A stretch of 64,000 nt of DNA from Pseudomonadota bacterium. GTDB lineage: Bacteria > Pseudomonadota > Alphaproteobacteria > Rhizobiales > Aestuariivirgaceae. The DNA lies in NCBI GenBank assembly GCA_020161855.1, contig JAIUNJ010000006.1:1-64000 (forward strand), in the 5' to 3' direction. Position 1 is the stretch's first letter; the number at the start of each line of letters is the position of its first letter. This document shows positions 1 through 13,112 of this stretch, piece by piece. Below the pieces are notes generated by a model. It was not told the DNA's origin. It ran no database searches and saw only the letters and a program-made list of their open reading frames with translations. The translations under genes and the position numbers were made by a program.

Positions 1-117
1 CGTCTCAGCCAGAACCTTCGTGATCGCTGCCGTCAGCGACGTCTTGCCATGGTCAACGTGGCCAATCGTGCCAATGTTGCAATGCGGCTTGTCGCGGTTG
101 AATTTCTCTTTGGCCAT
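1..117 (-). CDS. tuf: Elongation factor Tu, N-terminal fragment (cut by window edge)
   Basis: The 39 codons visible give the N-terminus of EF-Tu, the GTPase that brings aminoacyl-tRNA to the ribosome. The start [12 protein letters not shown] is followed by the G1/P-loop GHVDHGKTS at residues 19-27 and [11 protein letters not shown]. The gene runs off the left edge, so nothing can be said about its C-terminus or downstream partners. The ATG follows a purine-rich stretch (AGGAAC on the minus strand) at a normal distance. Identification is firm. Alphaproteobacteria often carry two tuf copies, and the window does not show which one this is. Confidence 0.97.
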   Translation of the reverse strand, partial: MAKEKFNRDKPHCNIGTIGHVDHGKTSLTAAITKVLAET

Positions 118-171
118 GGTCTTTGTTCCTGTCAGTCAGTGTCTGTTGTTAAACGGCACATATGGGGACGC

Positions 172-231
172 GCGCCGCAAAAAACACGCGGCGCTCATAG
201 AAAAAAACTTCCGGCGCCGCAAGGCCTTCCT
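172..231 (-). terminator. Candidate terminator/hairpins between mfd and tuf
   Basis: On the minus strand, downstream of mfd, an imperfect GC-rich hairpin (CTTGCG with CGGAAG) runs into seven T residues at 207-201. It is followed by a 7-bp perfect stem (172-178 with 188-194) whose loop holds six T residues. The first resembles a weak intrinsic terminator for mfd; the second has no T tail and may act as a leader hairpin of tuf. I see nothing else convincing in the 254-base gap, and the call is tentative. Confidence 0.3.
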
Positions 232-371
232 CGACCATGGTCACGGCACCGTCACATTCGCTTTCGGGCTGAAATCCAAACCCCGCCATGCCTCCGGGCG
301 CGGTTCTGGATTGTCCACAAATCTAGTGAAACACCGCGCGCTTGCCAAGCACTAAATTCCTTAAAAAGGAA

Positions 372-3844
<3,473 letters not shown>

Positions 3845-3848
<4 letters not shown>

Positions 3849-4111
3849 ACCGGCCTGAAAGCGAGAATGTCGCGCAGCATCGGATTGTCGATGGCGACAG
3901 GCACTGCTGATTGTCCCGTGGCATAGGCCAGCAGATCCTGATCGGGCACGTCGAGAAGCTCTTCAAACAAGGCAAGCTCAGCCGCATCCATGCGCGGCAA
4001 CGCCTGGGCAGCATAGCCACCCACAAGGATATCCATTTCCTTGATGCCGCGATGGCTGGCCCGCCACATCAGGCGCTTCCGCCAGACGGCCAATGTCGTT
4101 TCACTTGTCAT
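3845..4111 (-). CDS. sdhE: FAD assembly factor SdhE (CptB/YgfY family)
   Basis: This 88-residue protein matches SdhE, the small helical factor that promotes covalent attachment of FAD to the succinate dehydrogenase flavoprotein. The family signature is visible as WRASHRGIKEMDILVGGY, which contains the conserved RGxxE surface. I chose the ATG at 4111 because it gives the family's normal N-terminus (MTSETTLAVWRKRLMW); an in-frame upstream extension is not family-like. It is the first gene of an sdhE-mfd unit with a 4-base overlap. Function is by family; the match is clear. Confidence 0.93.
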
Positions 4112-4160
4112 GATGCGAGCGGCATATCCCGCGCCGCGCCGCGCTTCAAGCCCGCCGCTG

Positions 4161-4626
4161 TCAAAGCTGCTTTGCCATGAAGACGGCAATGCTGCCCGGC
4201 AGCAGTTCCCGGCGCGCCGTCTCGGTATAGCCGCGCCTCGCATAGAAGGCGATGTTCTCCAGAAACCTGCTGTTGGTATAGAGCCGCATGGTGTGGCGCT
4301 CCTGTGAACGCGCCATTTCCTCGGCCCGGCGCAGGAGTTCCCCGCCGAGCCCCATTCCCTGCAGGTCCGGATGGATCGCCAGATTCTCGATCAGCATGGC
4401 ACTCTCGTCAGGAACAAGCTGCACAAGCCCCAGCAATGCACCATCCCTTTCGGCAAGGATGAAAAGCTGCTCGCGCACGCACGGCCTTGTCATAGTCTGC
4501 CGTCATGGGCAGCGGCTCCCGTCCGATCAGCGGCACCCATTTGGCATAGGCGAGGCGCGTCAGGGCCAGAATGCCTGGTGCATCTTCGGGAGTGGCGGCG
4601 CGGTAGCGGATGGCATCAAGGGTCAT
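4161..4626 (-). pseudogene. GNAT acetyltransferase, frameshifted by an apparent 4-base duplication
   Basis: Two overlapping reading frames together make one complete GNAT N-acetyltransferase of about 150 residues. The first frame (from ATG 4626) reads MTLDAIRYRAATPEDAPGI and continues to MTADYDKAVR. The second supplies EQLFILAERDGALLGLVQL, then the acetyl-CoA loop region HPDLQGMGLGGELLRRAEE and the C-terminal FYARRGY. The switch falls at about 4472-4484, where the minus strand reads GTGCGTGCGCGAG. Removing one TGCG copy restores a single frame (AVREQLFILA). The gene is therefore either recently inactivated or carries an assembly error. Substrate unknown. It lies between sdhE and the divergent recG. 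Confidence 0.8.
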
Positions 4627-4686
4627 GTCCGGCGTCTTAGGCTTGCACTTGCGCCGCTGCCAAGTTCATCCGAAACAGGCAATGCC

Positions 4687-6792
4687 ATGCGGCCCCATGT
4701 CCTCACACCCCTGTTTGCCTCGGTCACGTCCATCAAGGGCGTGGGCGACAAGGTCGAGAAGCTCTTTGCGCGGCTTGTGCCGGGCAAGGCTGGCCATGTG
4801 AGGCTGGTTGACCTGCTCTTCCACCTGCCGAGCGGCATCATAGACCGGCGCGACCGCCGCCGGATCAGCGAACTCCCACCCAGCGGCATCGTCACGATCG
4901 AGGCCGTCGTCGGCAAGCACAAGCCACCGCCGCGCAACCAGCCACGCCTGCCCTATCGCGTCGAGGTCCATGACGACACCGGCAGGCTCAGCCTTGTCTA
5001 TTTCAAGGCCTTTCCCGATCACATCCAGCGCCTGCTGCCGGAAGGGGAAACGCGCTACATCTCCGGCGCTGTCGAATGGTTCCGCGACGAAGCCCAGATG
5101 TCTCATCCGGATCATGTGCTGAGTGCGGAGGAATTCGCCCGCATGCCGGCTCTGGAACCTGTCTATCCGATGACGGCGGGGCTCTCGTCCAAGGTGCTTG
5201 CCAAGGCGATGCTGGCCGTCCGCGAGCGAACACCGCCCCTGCCCGAATGGCAGGACAGTGCCTGGCTGCGCCAGCAGCACTGGCCTTCCTTCAATGCGGC
5301 AATTGCCGAAGCCCATGCGCCGCAATCGCCGGAAGCCGCGCAACCGGCAACAGCAGCGCGGCAACGGCTTGCCTTTGACGAATTGCTGGCAAACCAGTTG
5401 GCCCTGATGCTGGTGCGCCAGCGCATGAAACGGGCCTCCGGCCGGATGCTGAGAGGCACCGGAGACCTGCGCCGGAAGATCATCGATGCCCTGCCCTACA
5501 AACTGACTGGCTCGCAAGCACATGCCGGCGAGGAAATCCTGCGGGACATGGCGCAACCGCAACGCATGATCCGTCTGCTGCAAGGTGATGTCGGCGCGGG
5601 CAAGACGGTCGTGGCGCTGCTCGCCCTCGCTACAGCAGTTGAGGCAGGTGCGCAGGGTGCCCTCATGGTCCCCACGGAGATCCTCGCGCGCCAGCATCTC
5701 GCCACGCTGACAAAGCTCGGTGCAGCGGCAGGCTTGCGCGTGGCCCTCCTCACCGGCCGCGAGAAAGGCCGTGCCCGCGATGAGATCCTCGACGCGCTTG
5801 CGGCCGGAACCATCGATATCCTCATCGGCACGCACGCGCTCTTCCAGGACGATGTGGGTTTTCAGAATCTGGGTCTTGTTGTCATCGACGAGCAGCATCG
5901 TTTCGGCGTGCACCAGAGGCTGGCCATGCAGGCCAAGGCCGGGCAGACGCCCGACCTGCTTGTGATGACGGCAACACCTATCCCGCGCACCCTGGCGCTC
6001 ACGGTCTATGGTGACATGGATGTCTCGAGGCTGACAGAGAAGCCCGCCAGGCGTTTGCCCGTCGACACGCGCGCCATGCCGTTGTCACGGATCGACGATG
6101 TAGTCGAAGGCCTGCGCCGCAGCATGGAACAAGGTGTGCGGGCCTATTGGGTCTGTCCGCTTGTCGAGGAAAGCGAAAAAGTCGATCTCGCTGCAGCAGA
6201 AGATCGCTTCGCAGCACTCGAAAAGGCATTTCCGCGCAGGGTCGGCCTCATTCACGGCCGCATGAAAGGCGCCGAGAAGGATGCCGTGATGGCGGCCTTC
6301 AAGGCGGGCACACTTTCCATCCTCGTCTCAACGACTGTTATCGAGGTGGGCGTCGATGTCCCGGAGGCGGCCATCATGGTGATCGAGAACGCAGAGCGCT
6401 TTGGCTTGTCGCAACTCCATCAGCTGCGCGGCCGCGTCGGACGCGGCAGCGCCAAATCGAGCTGTGTGATTCTATACCAGGAGCCTCTCGGGGAAACGGC
6501 AAAGGCACGGTTGCAGATCATGCGGGAAACCGAAGATGGCTTTCGCATCGCCGAGGAAGACCTGCGTTTGCGCGGCGCTGGCGAGATGCTTGGAACGCAG
6601 CAATCCGGCATGCCGGTCTTTCGCCTCGCGAACCTCTCGATCCATGGTGAGTTGCTCGCTGCGGCCCGGGACGATGCCAGCCTCATTCTGGAACGTGATC
6701 CTGCGCTGGCAAGCCCACGCGGTGAAGCACTGCGGCACCTCCTCTATCTCTTTGAAAGGGACGAAGCGATCCACCTGCTCGCCGCGGGCTAG
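4687..6792 (+). CDS. recG: ATP-dependent DNA helicase RecG
   Basis: RecG reverses stalled replication forks and branch-migrates Holliday junctions. The 701-residue product has the N-terminal wedge/OB part (for example [12 protein letters not shown], about residues 97-108), Walker A GDVGAGKT at 300-307, DEQH at 401-404, the TATPIPRT motif and the C-terminal helicase lobe with [11 protein letters not shown] chose ATG 4687 because it gives the family's N-terminus and usual length; the open frame extends further upstream over the GNAT gene on the other strand. Its stop codon shares the tetranucleotide CTAG with the convergent DUF502 gene. Confidence 0.97.
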   Translation: MRPHVLTPLFASVTSIKGVGDKVEKLFARLVPGKAGHVRLVDLLFHLPSGIIDRRDRRRISELPPSGIVTIEAVVGKHKPPPRNQPRLPYRVEVHDDTGRLSLVYFKAFPDHIQRLLPEGETRYISGAVEWFRDEAQMSHPDHVLSAEEFARMPALEPVYPMTAGLSSKVLAKAMLAVRERTPPLPEWQDSAWLRQQHWPSFNAAIAEAHAPQSPEAAQPATAARQRLAFDELLANQLALMLVRQRMKRASGRMLRGTGDLRRKIIDALPYKLTGSQAHAGEEILRDMAQPQRMIRLLQGDVGAGKTVVALLALATAVEAGAQGALMVPTEILARQHLATLTKLGAAAGLRVALLTGREKGRARDEILDALAAGTIDILIGTHALFQDDVGFQNLGLVVIDEQHRFGVHQRLAMQAKAGQTPDLLVMTATPIPRTLALTVYGDMDVSRLTEKPARRLPVDTRAMPLSRIDDVVEGLRRSMEQGVRAYWVCPLVEESEKVDLAAAEDRFAALEKAFPRRVGLIHGRMKGAEKDAVMAAFKAGTLSILVSTTVIEVGVDVPEAAIMVIENAERFGLSQLHQLRGRVGRGSAKSSCVILYQEPLGETAKARLQIMRETEDGFRIAEEDLRLRGAGEMLGTQQSGMPVFRLANLSIHGELLAAARDDASLILERDPALASPRGEALRHLLYLFERDEAIHLLAAG

Positions 6793-7490
6793 GAAGCCTT
6801 CGCCATTTTGACTTCCGCATCCGGCGAAAGCGGCTTCTCCGGGAAGACAAGTCCCATGGAGATGACGAGCTTGAGGCCATCCTCAACACTCATGCCGAGA
6901 ATCTTCACATCCGACCTGTCGGCAAAGAAGACATATCCACCTGTCGGATTGGGCGTGGTTGCGATGTAGACGGCATACATGGCGCGCCCTGCTTCAAGCC
7001 CCACTTCGCCGCCATCGATCTCGCGTGACACGAAGGCAATGGCCCAGACGCCCTTGCGTGGCCATTCAACCAGGCAGACGTTGCGAAAGGATTGCCCCTT
7101 GTCGGAGAAGATCGTCTGGAAAATCTGCTTCGAACCCTTGTAGATCGAGCGCACCACCGGTGTGCGGTGGATGATCGAATCCCACCAGCCGATCAGCGTG
7201 GCGCCAACGAAATTCACCGAGGCCATGCCGACGAGTGTGATGATCACCAGCGCGAAGACGAAGCCGGTGCCCGGCACCGTGAACGGCAGATAGTGATCCG
7301 GATTGTACATCGTCGGGATCAGCGGCTTGATCACGTCATCGAAGAGCCGGATGAACCACAAGGCCGCCATAACAGTGATTGCCGCAGGCGCAATGATCAC
7401 GATGCCAGCGATGAAATAGGTCCGCAGCCGCGCGAACACCGATGAGCGCTGCTCCTCGCTGATTTTCCGGGAATTGCGGCCATCTGACAT
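6789..7490 (-). CDS. DUF502 family inner-membrane protein
   Basis: The 233-residue protein belongs to the DUF502 family of bacterial (and plant) membrane proteins with no established biochemical function in bacteria. Two transmembrane segments are evident (about residues 25-48 and 75-100). Conserved family stretches are seen: a PGTGF turn, GWWDSIIHRTPVVRSIY and TTPNPTGGYVFF. The stop overlaps the recG stop on the other strand. The start lies next to the divergent YbaN-like gene, so the two probably share a short promoter region of about 45 bases. The family call is firm; its role is not known to me. Confidence 0.9.
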   Translation of the reverse strand: MSDGRNSRKISEEQRSSVFARLRTYFIAGIVIIAPAAITVMAALWFIRLFDDVIKPLIPTMYNPDHYLPFTVPGTGFVFALVIITLVGMASVNFVGATLIGWWDSIIHRTPVVRSIYKGSKQIFQTIFSDKGQSFRNVCLVEWPRKGVWAIAFVSREIDGGEVGLEAGRAMYAVYIATTPNPTGGYVFFADRSDVKILGMSVEDGLKLVISMGLVFPEKPLSPDAEVKMAKAS

Positions 7491-7536
7491 GGGAGACAGA
7501 TTGCATCAATCGCGCAGCCGTGCAAGCAACGCGCGC

Positions 7537-7914
7537 ATGCGATTGGCGAAACCTTTTTATCTGCTGCTGGGATGGCTCAGCGTGGCGCTGGCTGTCGCCG
7601 GCGTGGTGCTGCCCGTGCTGCCGACAACGCCATTCCTGCTGCTCGCTCTTTGGGCATTCGGCAAGTCATCGCCAGAGCTGGCGGCACGGCTGCGCGCCCA
7701 TCCGAGATTTGGCAATACGATTCGCAACTGGGAAGACCATGGTGTCATTCCCCTGCCCGCGAAAATCCTCGCCATCACCATGATGACGGCAACCAGCATC
7801 TACCTGTTCCGATTTGGTGCCGCCCCCCGCTGGGCTGCAATCGCCGCAACACTCGTCATGGCTGGAGCGGGCCTCTACGTCGTCACGCGCCCCTCTGGTC
7901 CGCGCGGCAGCTAG
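7537..7914 (+). CDS. YbaN-like DUF454 inner-membrane protein
   Basis: A 125-residue membrane protein of the YbaN/DUF454 family. The diagnostic motif VVLPVLPTTPFLLLALWAF follows the first transmembrane helix, and family-typical RLRAHPRFGNTIRNWEDHG comes next, before two more hydrophobic segments near the C-terminus. I chose ATG 7537 because it starts directly before the first helix as in YbaN; earlier in-frame starts would overlap the divergent DUF502 gene. The stop shares CTAG with the convergent Sel1-repeat gene. Function is unknown for the family. Confidence 0.85.
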   Translation: MRLAKPFYLLLGWLSVALAVAGVVLPVLPTTPFLLLALWAFGKSSPELAARLRAHPRFGNTIRNWEDHGVIPLPAKILAITMMTATSIYLFRFGAAPRWAAIAATLVMAGAGLYVVTRPSGPRGS

Positions 7915-8762
7915 TCCTTGTTGAGGCTGGCCGGATACTGGTCGGCATAGACGCGCGCCCGGGCCTCAGCCTCGAGCCGCATGTCCTCGTCGGAAGACCA
8001 GAGCATCTCCTGATAGCGGTCGATGATATCGCGATCTTCGGCGGGCCGGGCCGTCTGCGAAGCGAGAATGTACCACATCAGGGCGCGGGTATGATCCTTC
8101 TGGACCACCGTTCCATTCCAGTAGAGCTCACCGAGATAGGCCTGCGCCCCGGGGTGGCGTTTGCGGGCGGCAGCCGTCAGCCACTTGAGGCCCTGCTGCG
8201 GGTTCTTCTTCACGCCCTGCCCGAGAATGTTCATCTGGCCCAGTGCAAGCTGCGCCGCGGGATGGCCATAGGTGGCGGCAATGCGGAGATACATGCGGGC
8301 AGCGCGCGCGGGATCGGCCTTAAGGCCAGCCGTCGGAATGCCGACACGGGTGTAGTCGGCAAGCCGCAACTGGCTATCGACCATGATACGCAGACGCATG
8401 CCGTCCTGCTCATCAGGATCGTAGTTCTCGGAAACGCGCTGATAATAGGAATAGGCGACGGCCGGATCCGGGCTCACGCCGCGCCCAAGGCGGTACATAT
8501 GGCCGAGATACCAGTCGGCGACGGCATTGCCGTCTTCCGACTGGCGCCGGAACAGTTTCAGGGCCCGTCCGAAGTCGCCCTTGTTATAGGCCTTGCGGGC
8601 CTTCTTGAGATCGTCGGTCCAGAAGGGAATGATATCAAGCTTGGGCAACCTGATATCGGGGGCTGGCAGGTAGTGAAAAAAGCCGGCACCCTCTTCTCTG
8701 TCGTCGTCAGCCGCTGTCGAAGTGTTCACAGTCAGGCACAGCGCGAGGAGGACAAAAAGCAT
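7911..8762 (-). CDS. Secreted Sel1-like repeat (TPR-related) protein
   Basis: The 283-residue product starts with a signal peptide (MLFVLLALCLTVNTSTA, likely cut near residue 18) and carries several Sel1-type repeats, recognisable as AVADWYLGHMYRLGRGV, PAAQLALGQMNILGQGV and PGAQAYLGELYWNGTV. Such repeats form protein-binding solenoids in the periplasm or at the envelope; the partner cannot be predicted. I chose ATG 8762 because it begins the signal peptide and leaves 49 bases after ilvD. The longer upstream frame runs into ilvD and lacks a sensible N-terminus. It is probably transcribed downstream of ilvD. Confidence 0.8.
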   Translation of the reverse strand: MLFVLLALCLTVNTSTAADDDREEGAGFFHYLPAPDIRLPKLDIIPFWTDDLKKARKAYNKGDFGRALKLFRRQSEDGNAVADWYLGHMYRLGRGVSPDPAVAYSYYQRVSENYDPDEQDGMRLRIMVDSQLRLADYTRVGIPTAGLKADPARAARMYLRIAATYGHPAAQLALGQMNILGQGVKKNPQQGLKWLTAAARKRHPGAQAYLGELYWNGTVVQKDHTRALMWYILASQTARPAEDRDIIDRYQEMLWSSDEDMRLEAEARARVYADQYPASLNKD

Positions 8763-8811
8763 CGTGACGATGCTCCGGCCTCCTGTCTGCGCTGTGCGCC
8801 AAGGGCTGTGA

Positions 8812-10536
8812 TCAAATGTCAGCGTAGCAGACACCTTCTGCCGAACCTCCGGGATGGGTGAGCGCCCCGTTGACGGCGGGGCCGACGAGCTGGGCGTATT
8901 TCCACAATGTGCCCGAACCATATCCATGTTCGCGCGGCTTCCAGTCTTTTTTGCGGCGAGCGAACTCGTCGTCCGTCACATTGCAGGACAGCGTGCCCTC
9001 AACCGCATCCAGATGGATGATATCGCCATCCTTGAGGAGCGCGATCGGCCCGCCGACCTGCGCTTCGGGGCCGACGTGGCCCACGCAGAAGCCGCGAGTC
9101 GCACCCGAGAACCGGCCATCGGTGATGAGCGCCACCTTGTCGCCCATGCCCTGGCCGTAGAGGGCCGCCGTGGTTGCCAGCATCTCGCGCATGCCCGGGC
9201 CGCCACGCGGACCTTCGTAGCGGATGACCAGCACTTCGCCTTCCTTGTACTTGCGGTTCTGCACCGCGTCGAAACAGGCTTCCTCAGTGTCGAAGCAGCG
9301 CGCCGGGCCGGAGAACTTGAGGTTCTTCATGCCTGCCACCTTCACGATGGCCCCTTCCGGCGCGAGGTTGCCCTTGAGGCCGACAACGCCACCGGTCCTG
9401 GTGATCGGGTCGTTGGCCGGGCGCACCACGTCCTGGTCGGGGTTCCACTTCACGCTCGCCATGTTCTCGGCGATCGTGCGGCCGGTGACCGTGATGCAGT
9501 CGCCATGCAGATAACCGTGCTCGAGCAGCGTCTTCATCAGGAGCGGAATGCCACCGGCCTCGAACATGTCCTTGGCCACATATTTGCCGCCGGGCTTGAG
9601 GTCGGCGATGTAGGGCGTGCGCTTGAAGATCTCGGCAACGTCAAAGAGATCGAACTTGATGCCGGCTTCGTGTGCGATGGCCGGCAGATGCAAGGCCGCA
9701 TTGGTCGAACCGCCGGAAGCTGCCACCACGGTAGCGGCATTCTCCAGCGCTTCACGGGTGACGATGTCACGCGGGCGGATGTTGCGGGCGATCAGTTCCA
9801 TGACCTTCTCGCCAGAGGTAAAACAGAAAGTGTCACGGATTTCATAAGGTGCAGGCGCGCCGCAGGAATATGGCAGGGCCAGGCCGATGGCTTCGGCAAC
9901 GGTCGCCATGGTGTTGGCCGTGAACTGTGCGCCGCAGGAACCGGCCGACGGGCACGCCGCCTGCTCCAGCGTGGAAAGATCGTCATCCGACATCTGGCCG
10001 ACGGAATGCTTGCCGACCGCCTCGAAGACATCCTGAACGGTGACCGGGCGGCCCTTGAAGGTACCCGGAAGGATCGAGCCGCCATAGATGAAGACCGAAG
10101 GCACGTTGAGGCGCACCATCGCCATCATCATGCCGGGCAGCGACTTGTCGCAGCCGGCAAGGCCGACGAGCGCGTCATAGCAATGGCCGCGCATGGTGAG
10201 TTCGACCGAGTCGGCAATGACTTCGCGCGACACGAGCGACGCCTTCATGCCCTGGTGGCCCATGGCGATGCCGTCGGTGACCGTGATGGTGCAGAACTCG
10301 CGGGGCGTTCCACTGGCGGCAGCGACGCCGCGCTTCACGGACTGGGCCTGGCGCATCAGGGCGATGTTGCAAGGCGCGGCCTCGTTCCAGCAGCTGGCCA
10401 CACCAACCAGCGGCTGGGAAATCTGCTGGGCATTCAGGCCCATCGCGTAGAGGTAGGAGCGGTGCGGCGCCCTCTGCGGACCAACGGTCACATAGCGGCT
10501 TGGCAACTTGCTCTTGTCGAAGGTTTTGGCGTCCAT
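8812..10536 (-). CDS. ilvD: Dihydroxy-acid dehydratase IlvD
   Basis: IlvD dehydrates 2,3-dihydroxy-isovalerate and 2,3-dihydroxy-3-methylvalerate to the 2-oxoacids in valine, isoleucine and leucine synthesis, using an iron-sulfur cluster. The cysteine motifs of the IlvD/Edd family are present: [29 protein letters not shown] and the C-terminal DGRFSG. At 574 residues it belongs to the shorter ILVD/EDD subgroup, so it could in principle accept sugar acids, but the N-terminal sequence and motifs fit the branched-chain enzyme best. ATG 10536 is preceded by GGGGA. It stands alone or leads into the Sel1 gene. Confidence 0.93.
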   Translation of the reverse strand: MDAKTFDKSKLPSRYVTVGPQRAPHRSYLYAMGLNAQQISQPLVGVASCWNEAAPCNIALMRQAQSVKRGVAAASGTPREFCTITVTDGIAMGHQGMKASLVSREVIADSVELTMRGHCYDALVGLAGCDKSLPGMMMAMVRLNVPSVFIYGGSILPGTFKGRPVTVQDVFEAVGKHSVGQMSDDDLSTLEQAACPSAGSCGAQFTANTMATVAEAIGLALPYSCGAPAPYEIRDTFCFTSGEKVMELIARNIRPRDIVTREALENAATVVAASGGSTNAALHLPAIAHEAGIKFDLFDVAEIFKRTPYIADLKPGGKYVAKDMFEAGGIPLLMKTLLEHGYLHGDCITVTGRTIAENMASVKWNPDQDVVRPANDPITRTGGVVGLKGNLAPEGAIVKVAGMKNLKFSGPARCFDTEEACFDAVQNRKYKEGEVLVIRYEGPRGGPGMREMLATTAALYGQGMGDKVALITDGRFSGATRGFCVGHVGPEAQVGGPIALLKDGDIIHLDAVEGTLSCNVTDDEFARRKKDWKPREHGYGSGTLWKYAQLVGPAVNGALTHPGGSAEGVCYADI

Positions 10537-10836
10537 GGAATATCCCCAGGGCTGTTGTTTTCGGTGCGTTTTTTGAAGGAAGGTTTCCCGCGGCCCTCCT
10601 ATAGCGCACTCTTTTGCCCGTACTAGGCCTCCATGAGGGGCGGAATGCCCCTGCCAACTGTGGCGCATATCGGCCAAATGAGGCGGATCATGGCCTCGAA
10701 CACTTGCGGAAAAGCCGCGAAAACATAAAAGCGACGCCTGTTGCAGGAATGTCACAGCCTGCAGCCACGTGACCTTGCAGCGAAATCCGTGCAAAGCTCC
10801 GGCCCGCGAGGGAACAAGCGAGATTCGACCATTGCC
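10537..10836. other. Divergent intergenic region between ilvD and the DUF898 gene
   Basis: This 300-base gap separates two divergent genes and must hold both promoters. I find no tRNA, no intact small gene and no riboswitch consensus. A CTATAG hexamer on the minus strand (10602-10597) has a -10 shape for ilvD, but no matching TTGAC element lies at the right distance, so I do not call a promoter. Confidence 0.4.
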
Positions 10837-12000
10837 ATGACAGCCGAGACGATAACCGAGCCACCGATTGCCGCCGCCCCGCACCCGCCCGAACAGCTGA
10901 CTTTCGGCTACACGCCCCGCAAGGGCCTGCTCAGGCTGACGGTGGTGAACTTCCTGCTCGGGATCGTAACTCTCGGCATCTACCGCTTCTGGGCCAAGAC
11001 CAATGTTCGCAGGCATATCTGGTCCTGCGTCCATATCAACGGCGAGCCGCTGGAATACACCGGCCGCGGCATCGAGCTCTTCAAGGGCTTCCTGATGGTC
11101 TTGCTGGTGCTCGTTCTGCCGATCGCCATCATTACGGCGGCCATCTTCCTGATCGAAGGCAGCGAATCGCCAAAGCTCATCGTCGTCCAGATGCTGCTGC
11201 TGATCTTCGTCTACGTGTTCTGGGGATACGCCGTCTACAAGGCGCGCTCCTACCAGCTCTCACGCACCAACTGGCGCGGCATCCGCGGCGCCCTGACCGG
11301 CTCGGCAATGATTTACAGCCTGCTCTATTTCGGGGCCCTGCTGGCCAAGAGCATGTCCTTCGGCTGGGCGACGCCCGTCATGAACACCGTGCTGCAGGAG
11401 CAGATCACCAACGACATGCGCTTCGGGGATGCCGCCTTCAAGTTCAAGGGCCGCGCCGGCCCTCTCTACCCGACCTATGCCCTGTGCTGGTTCCTGACGC
11501 TGGGCGCTATTATCGCCATCATCGTCCTTGCCGTCGGCGCCGGCGCGGGCCTCTTTAGCGAAAGCGTGGGGGCCGCCTTCGAGCATGTCTTTGGCGACAA
11601 TGCCACGGCGACCGAATGGGAGTATGGCGTGGTGGGCTTGGTGATCCTCGCCATCCTGGCATTCATCCTGATTTTCTCGCTTGTCATTCCCATGCTCTGG
11701 GCGGTCTACATCGCCAAGGAGCTGCGCACCTTCGCCAACTACACGCGTTTTGACGGAGCCCAGTTCCAGCTCAGGGCTTCGGCCGGATCGGTGATCTGGC
11801 TGACAATCGTCAACCTGCTCATCCTGATTTTCACGCTTGGCATTGGCTGGCCCTACATCAACCAGCGCGTCGTGCGCTTCGTCGTCGACCGCATAAGCCT
11901 CGATGGCGCCATTGACATCGACCGCATTCGGCAATCGCAAGTGCCGTTGGCCAAGCGCGGCGAAGGCCTGGCGGACGCCTTCGATGTCGGAGGCCTCTGA
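10837..12000 (+). CDS. DUF898 (YjgN-like) polytopic membrane protein
   Basis: A 387-residue membrane protein of the DUF898/YjgN family. It has about six to eight hydrophobic segments and the family's internal duplication: the N-terminal block [19 protein letters not shown] is echoed near the C-terminus by [22 protein letters not shown] 10837 is chosen because it opens a hydrophilic Pro-rich leader as in relatives. The stop codon overlaps the start of the M48 peptidase by one base (TGATG), which implies translational coupling. Molecular function is unknown; the conserved pairing suggests a membrane-protein quality-control role, which is inference. Confidence 0.85.
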   Translation: MTAETITEPPIAAAPHPPEQLTFGYTPRKGLLRLTVVNFLLGIVTLGIYRFWAKTNVRRHIWSCVHINGEPLEYTGRGIELFKGFLMVLLVLVLPIAIITAAIFLIEGSESPKLIVVQMLLLIFVYVFWGYAVYKARSYQLSRTNWRGIRGALTGSAMIYSLLYFGALLAKSMSFGWATPVMNTVLQEQITNDMRFGDAAFKFKGRAGPLYPTYALCWFLTLGAIIAIIVLAVGAGAGLFSESVGAAFEHVFGDNATATEWEYGVVGLVILAILAFILIFSLVIPMLWAVYIAKELRTFANYTRFDGAQFQLRASAGSVIWLTIVNLLILIFTLGIGWPYINQRVVRFVVDRISLDGAIDIDRIRQSQVPLAKRGEGLADAFDVGGL

Positions 12001-13103
12001 TGCAGATCCCGGCCATATTCTTCGACGGCGAACATGCCCGCGACAACCAGGTGACATTGCGGCTCGAGGCGAATGATCTTGTGTTCTCAGGCCCGGACGT
12101 CAGCGAAACACGATGGTCCGTCGCCGGCTTGCATCCCATTGATCCACCCACGGCTGGCCAGCCTTTCCGCATCACCCATGATGGCAAGGTCGGCGCCCGG
12201 CTCGTCATCAGGGATCAGGCCTTCATCGATGAACTGGTCCGCCGCAACAAGGACCTCAAGGGCGGCTACTCATGGAAGCATGTGAGGGATGTTGCGGTAT
12301 GGACCGTCGGCGGCCTCGCGGCGCTCGGTGTCATTGGCTATGTCGTGATGTCACTGCTGCCCCAGCAGGTCGCCTATGTGCTGCCGGAGGAGTGGCGCAA
12401 CCGCGTCGGAAATCAGGTCGTCAGGTCGCTGGTTGACAACAAGCAGGCCTGCACCTCCGCCGCCGGGCAAGCCGCTATCAGCAAAATGTTGTCAGTGCTC
12501 GCCAACGGCAACCCAGACATGCCGCCCGTCTCCGTCGCGATCTACGACCTGAAACTGGTCAATGCCTTCGCGGCCCCCGGTGGCAAGATCGTCTTCACCA
12601 GCGGTATCCTCAAGGAAGCGGCCGGGCCGGATGAAATCGCCGGCGTGCTGGCCCATGAAATCGGCCACGTGGCCTATCGGCATCCTGAGGCACAGATGGT
12701 CCGGCTTGCCGGCCTGCAGGTGCTGATCAGCGTCTTCACAGGAACAGGTGGCGGCGACCTGACGACGAACCTCGCGGCGCTGGCGGCACTGCTGCGCTAT
12801 TCGCGCGACGCCGAGCGCCAGGCCGATGCCTACGCGCGCAAGACCATGGTCGCCGCAAGCGTTGACCCGACAGGCCTGAGGCGCTTCTTCGAAAAGCTTC
12901 TGAAAATTGAAGGCAGCAAGCCTGCGGCCGATCAGGCCGCCGCCAAGCCTTCGACGCTCGACCGCATCGGCAACGTGTTTTCTACGCACCCCGGAACCGA
13001 GGATCGCATCAAGCAGATCGAGCCGCTGCCTGCGGGCATGACGCCTGTGCAGATTCTCACACCGGAAGAGTGGAAGGCGCTGCAGAACATCTGCGGCACC
13101 TGA
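12000..13103 (+). CDS. M48-family membrane zinc metallopeptidase
   Basis: The 367-residue protein is a membrane-anchored M48 (Ste24/HtpX/BepA-like) zinc protease. One transmembrane helix lies at about residues 100-122, after a roughly 95-residue N-terminal domain. The zinc motif HEIGH is at 219-223, and the third ligand is probably Glu272 in ERQAD. The C-terminal part holds the STHPGTEDRIKQ stretch typical of the family. The N-terminal location of the helix suggests the catalytic domain faces the periplasm. It is translationally coupled to the DUF898 gene, a pairing that hints at a shared substrate or complex. Confidence 0.9.
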   Translation: MQIPAIFFDGEHARDNQVTLRLEANDLVFSGPDVSETRWSVAGLHPIDPPTAGQPFRITHDGKVGARLVIRDQAFIDELVRRNKDLKGGYSWKHVRDVAVWTVGGLAALGVIGYVVMSLLPQQVAYVLPEEWRNRVGNQVVRSLVDNKQACTSAAGQAAISKMLSVLANGNPDMPPVSVAIYDLKLVNAFAAPGGKIVFTSGILKEAAGPDEIAGVLAHEIGHVAYRHPEAQMVRLAGLQVLISVFTGTGGGDLTTNLAALAALLRYSRDAERQADAYARKTMVAASVDPTGLRRFFEKLLKIEGSKPAADQAAAKPSTLDRIGNVFSTHPGTEDRIKQIEPLPAGMTPVQILTPEEWKALQNICGT

Positions 13104-13112
13104 TCGCCACGC

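Noticed and set aside
4666-5913. 415-codon minus-strand frame opposite recG
   Set aside because: Shadow of recG; no family-like sequence.
8854-10626. 590-codon plus-strand frame opposite ilvD
   Set aside because: Shadow frame of a firm ilvD gene; composition is His/Arg-rich with no recognisable domain.
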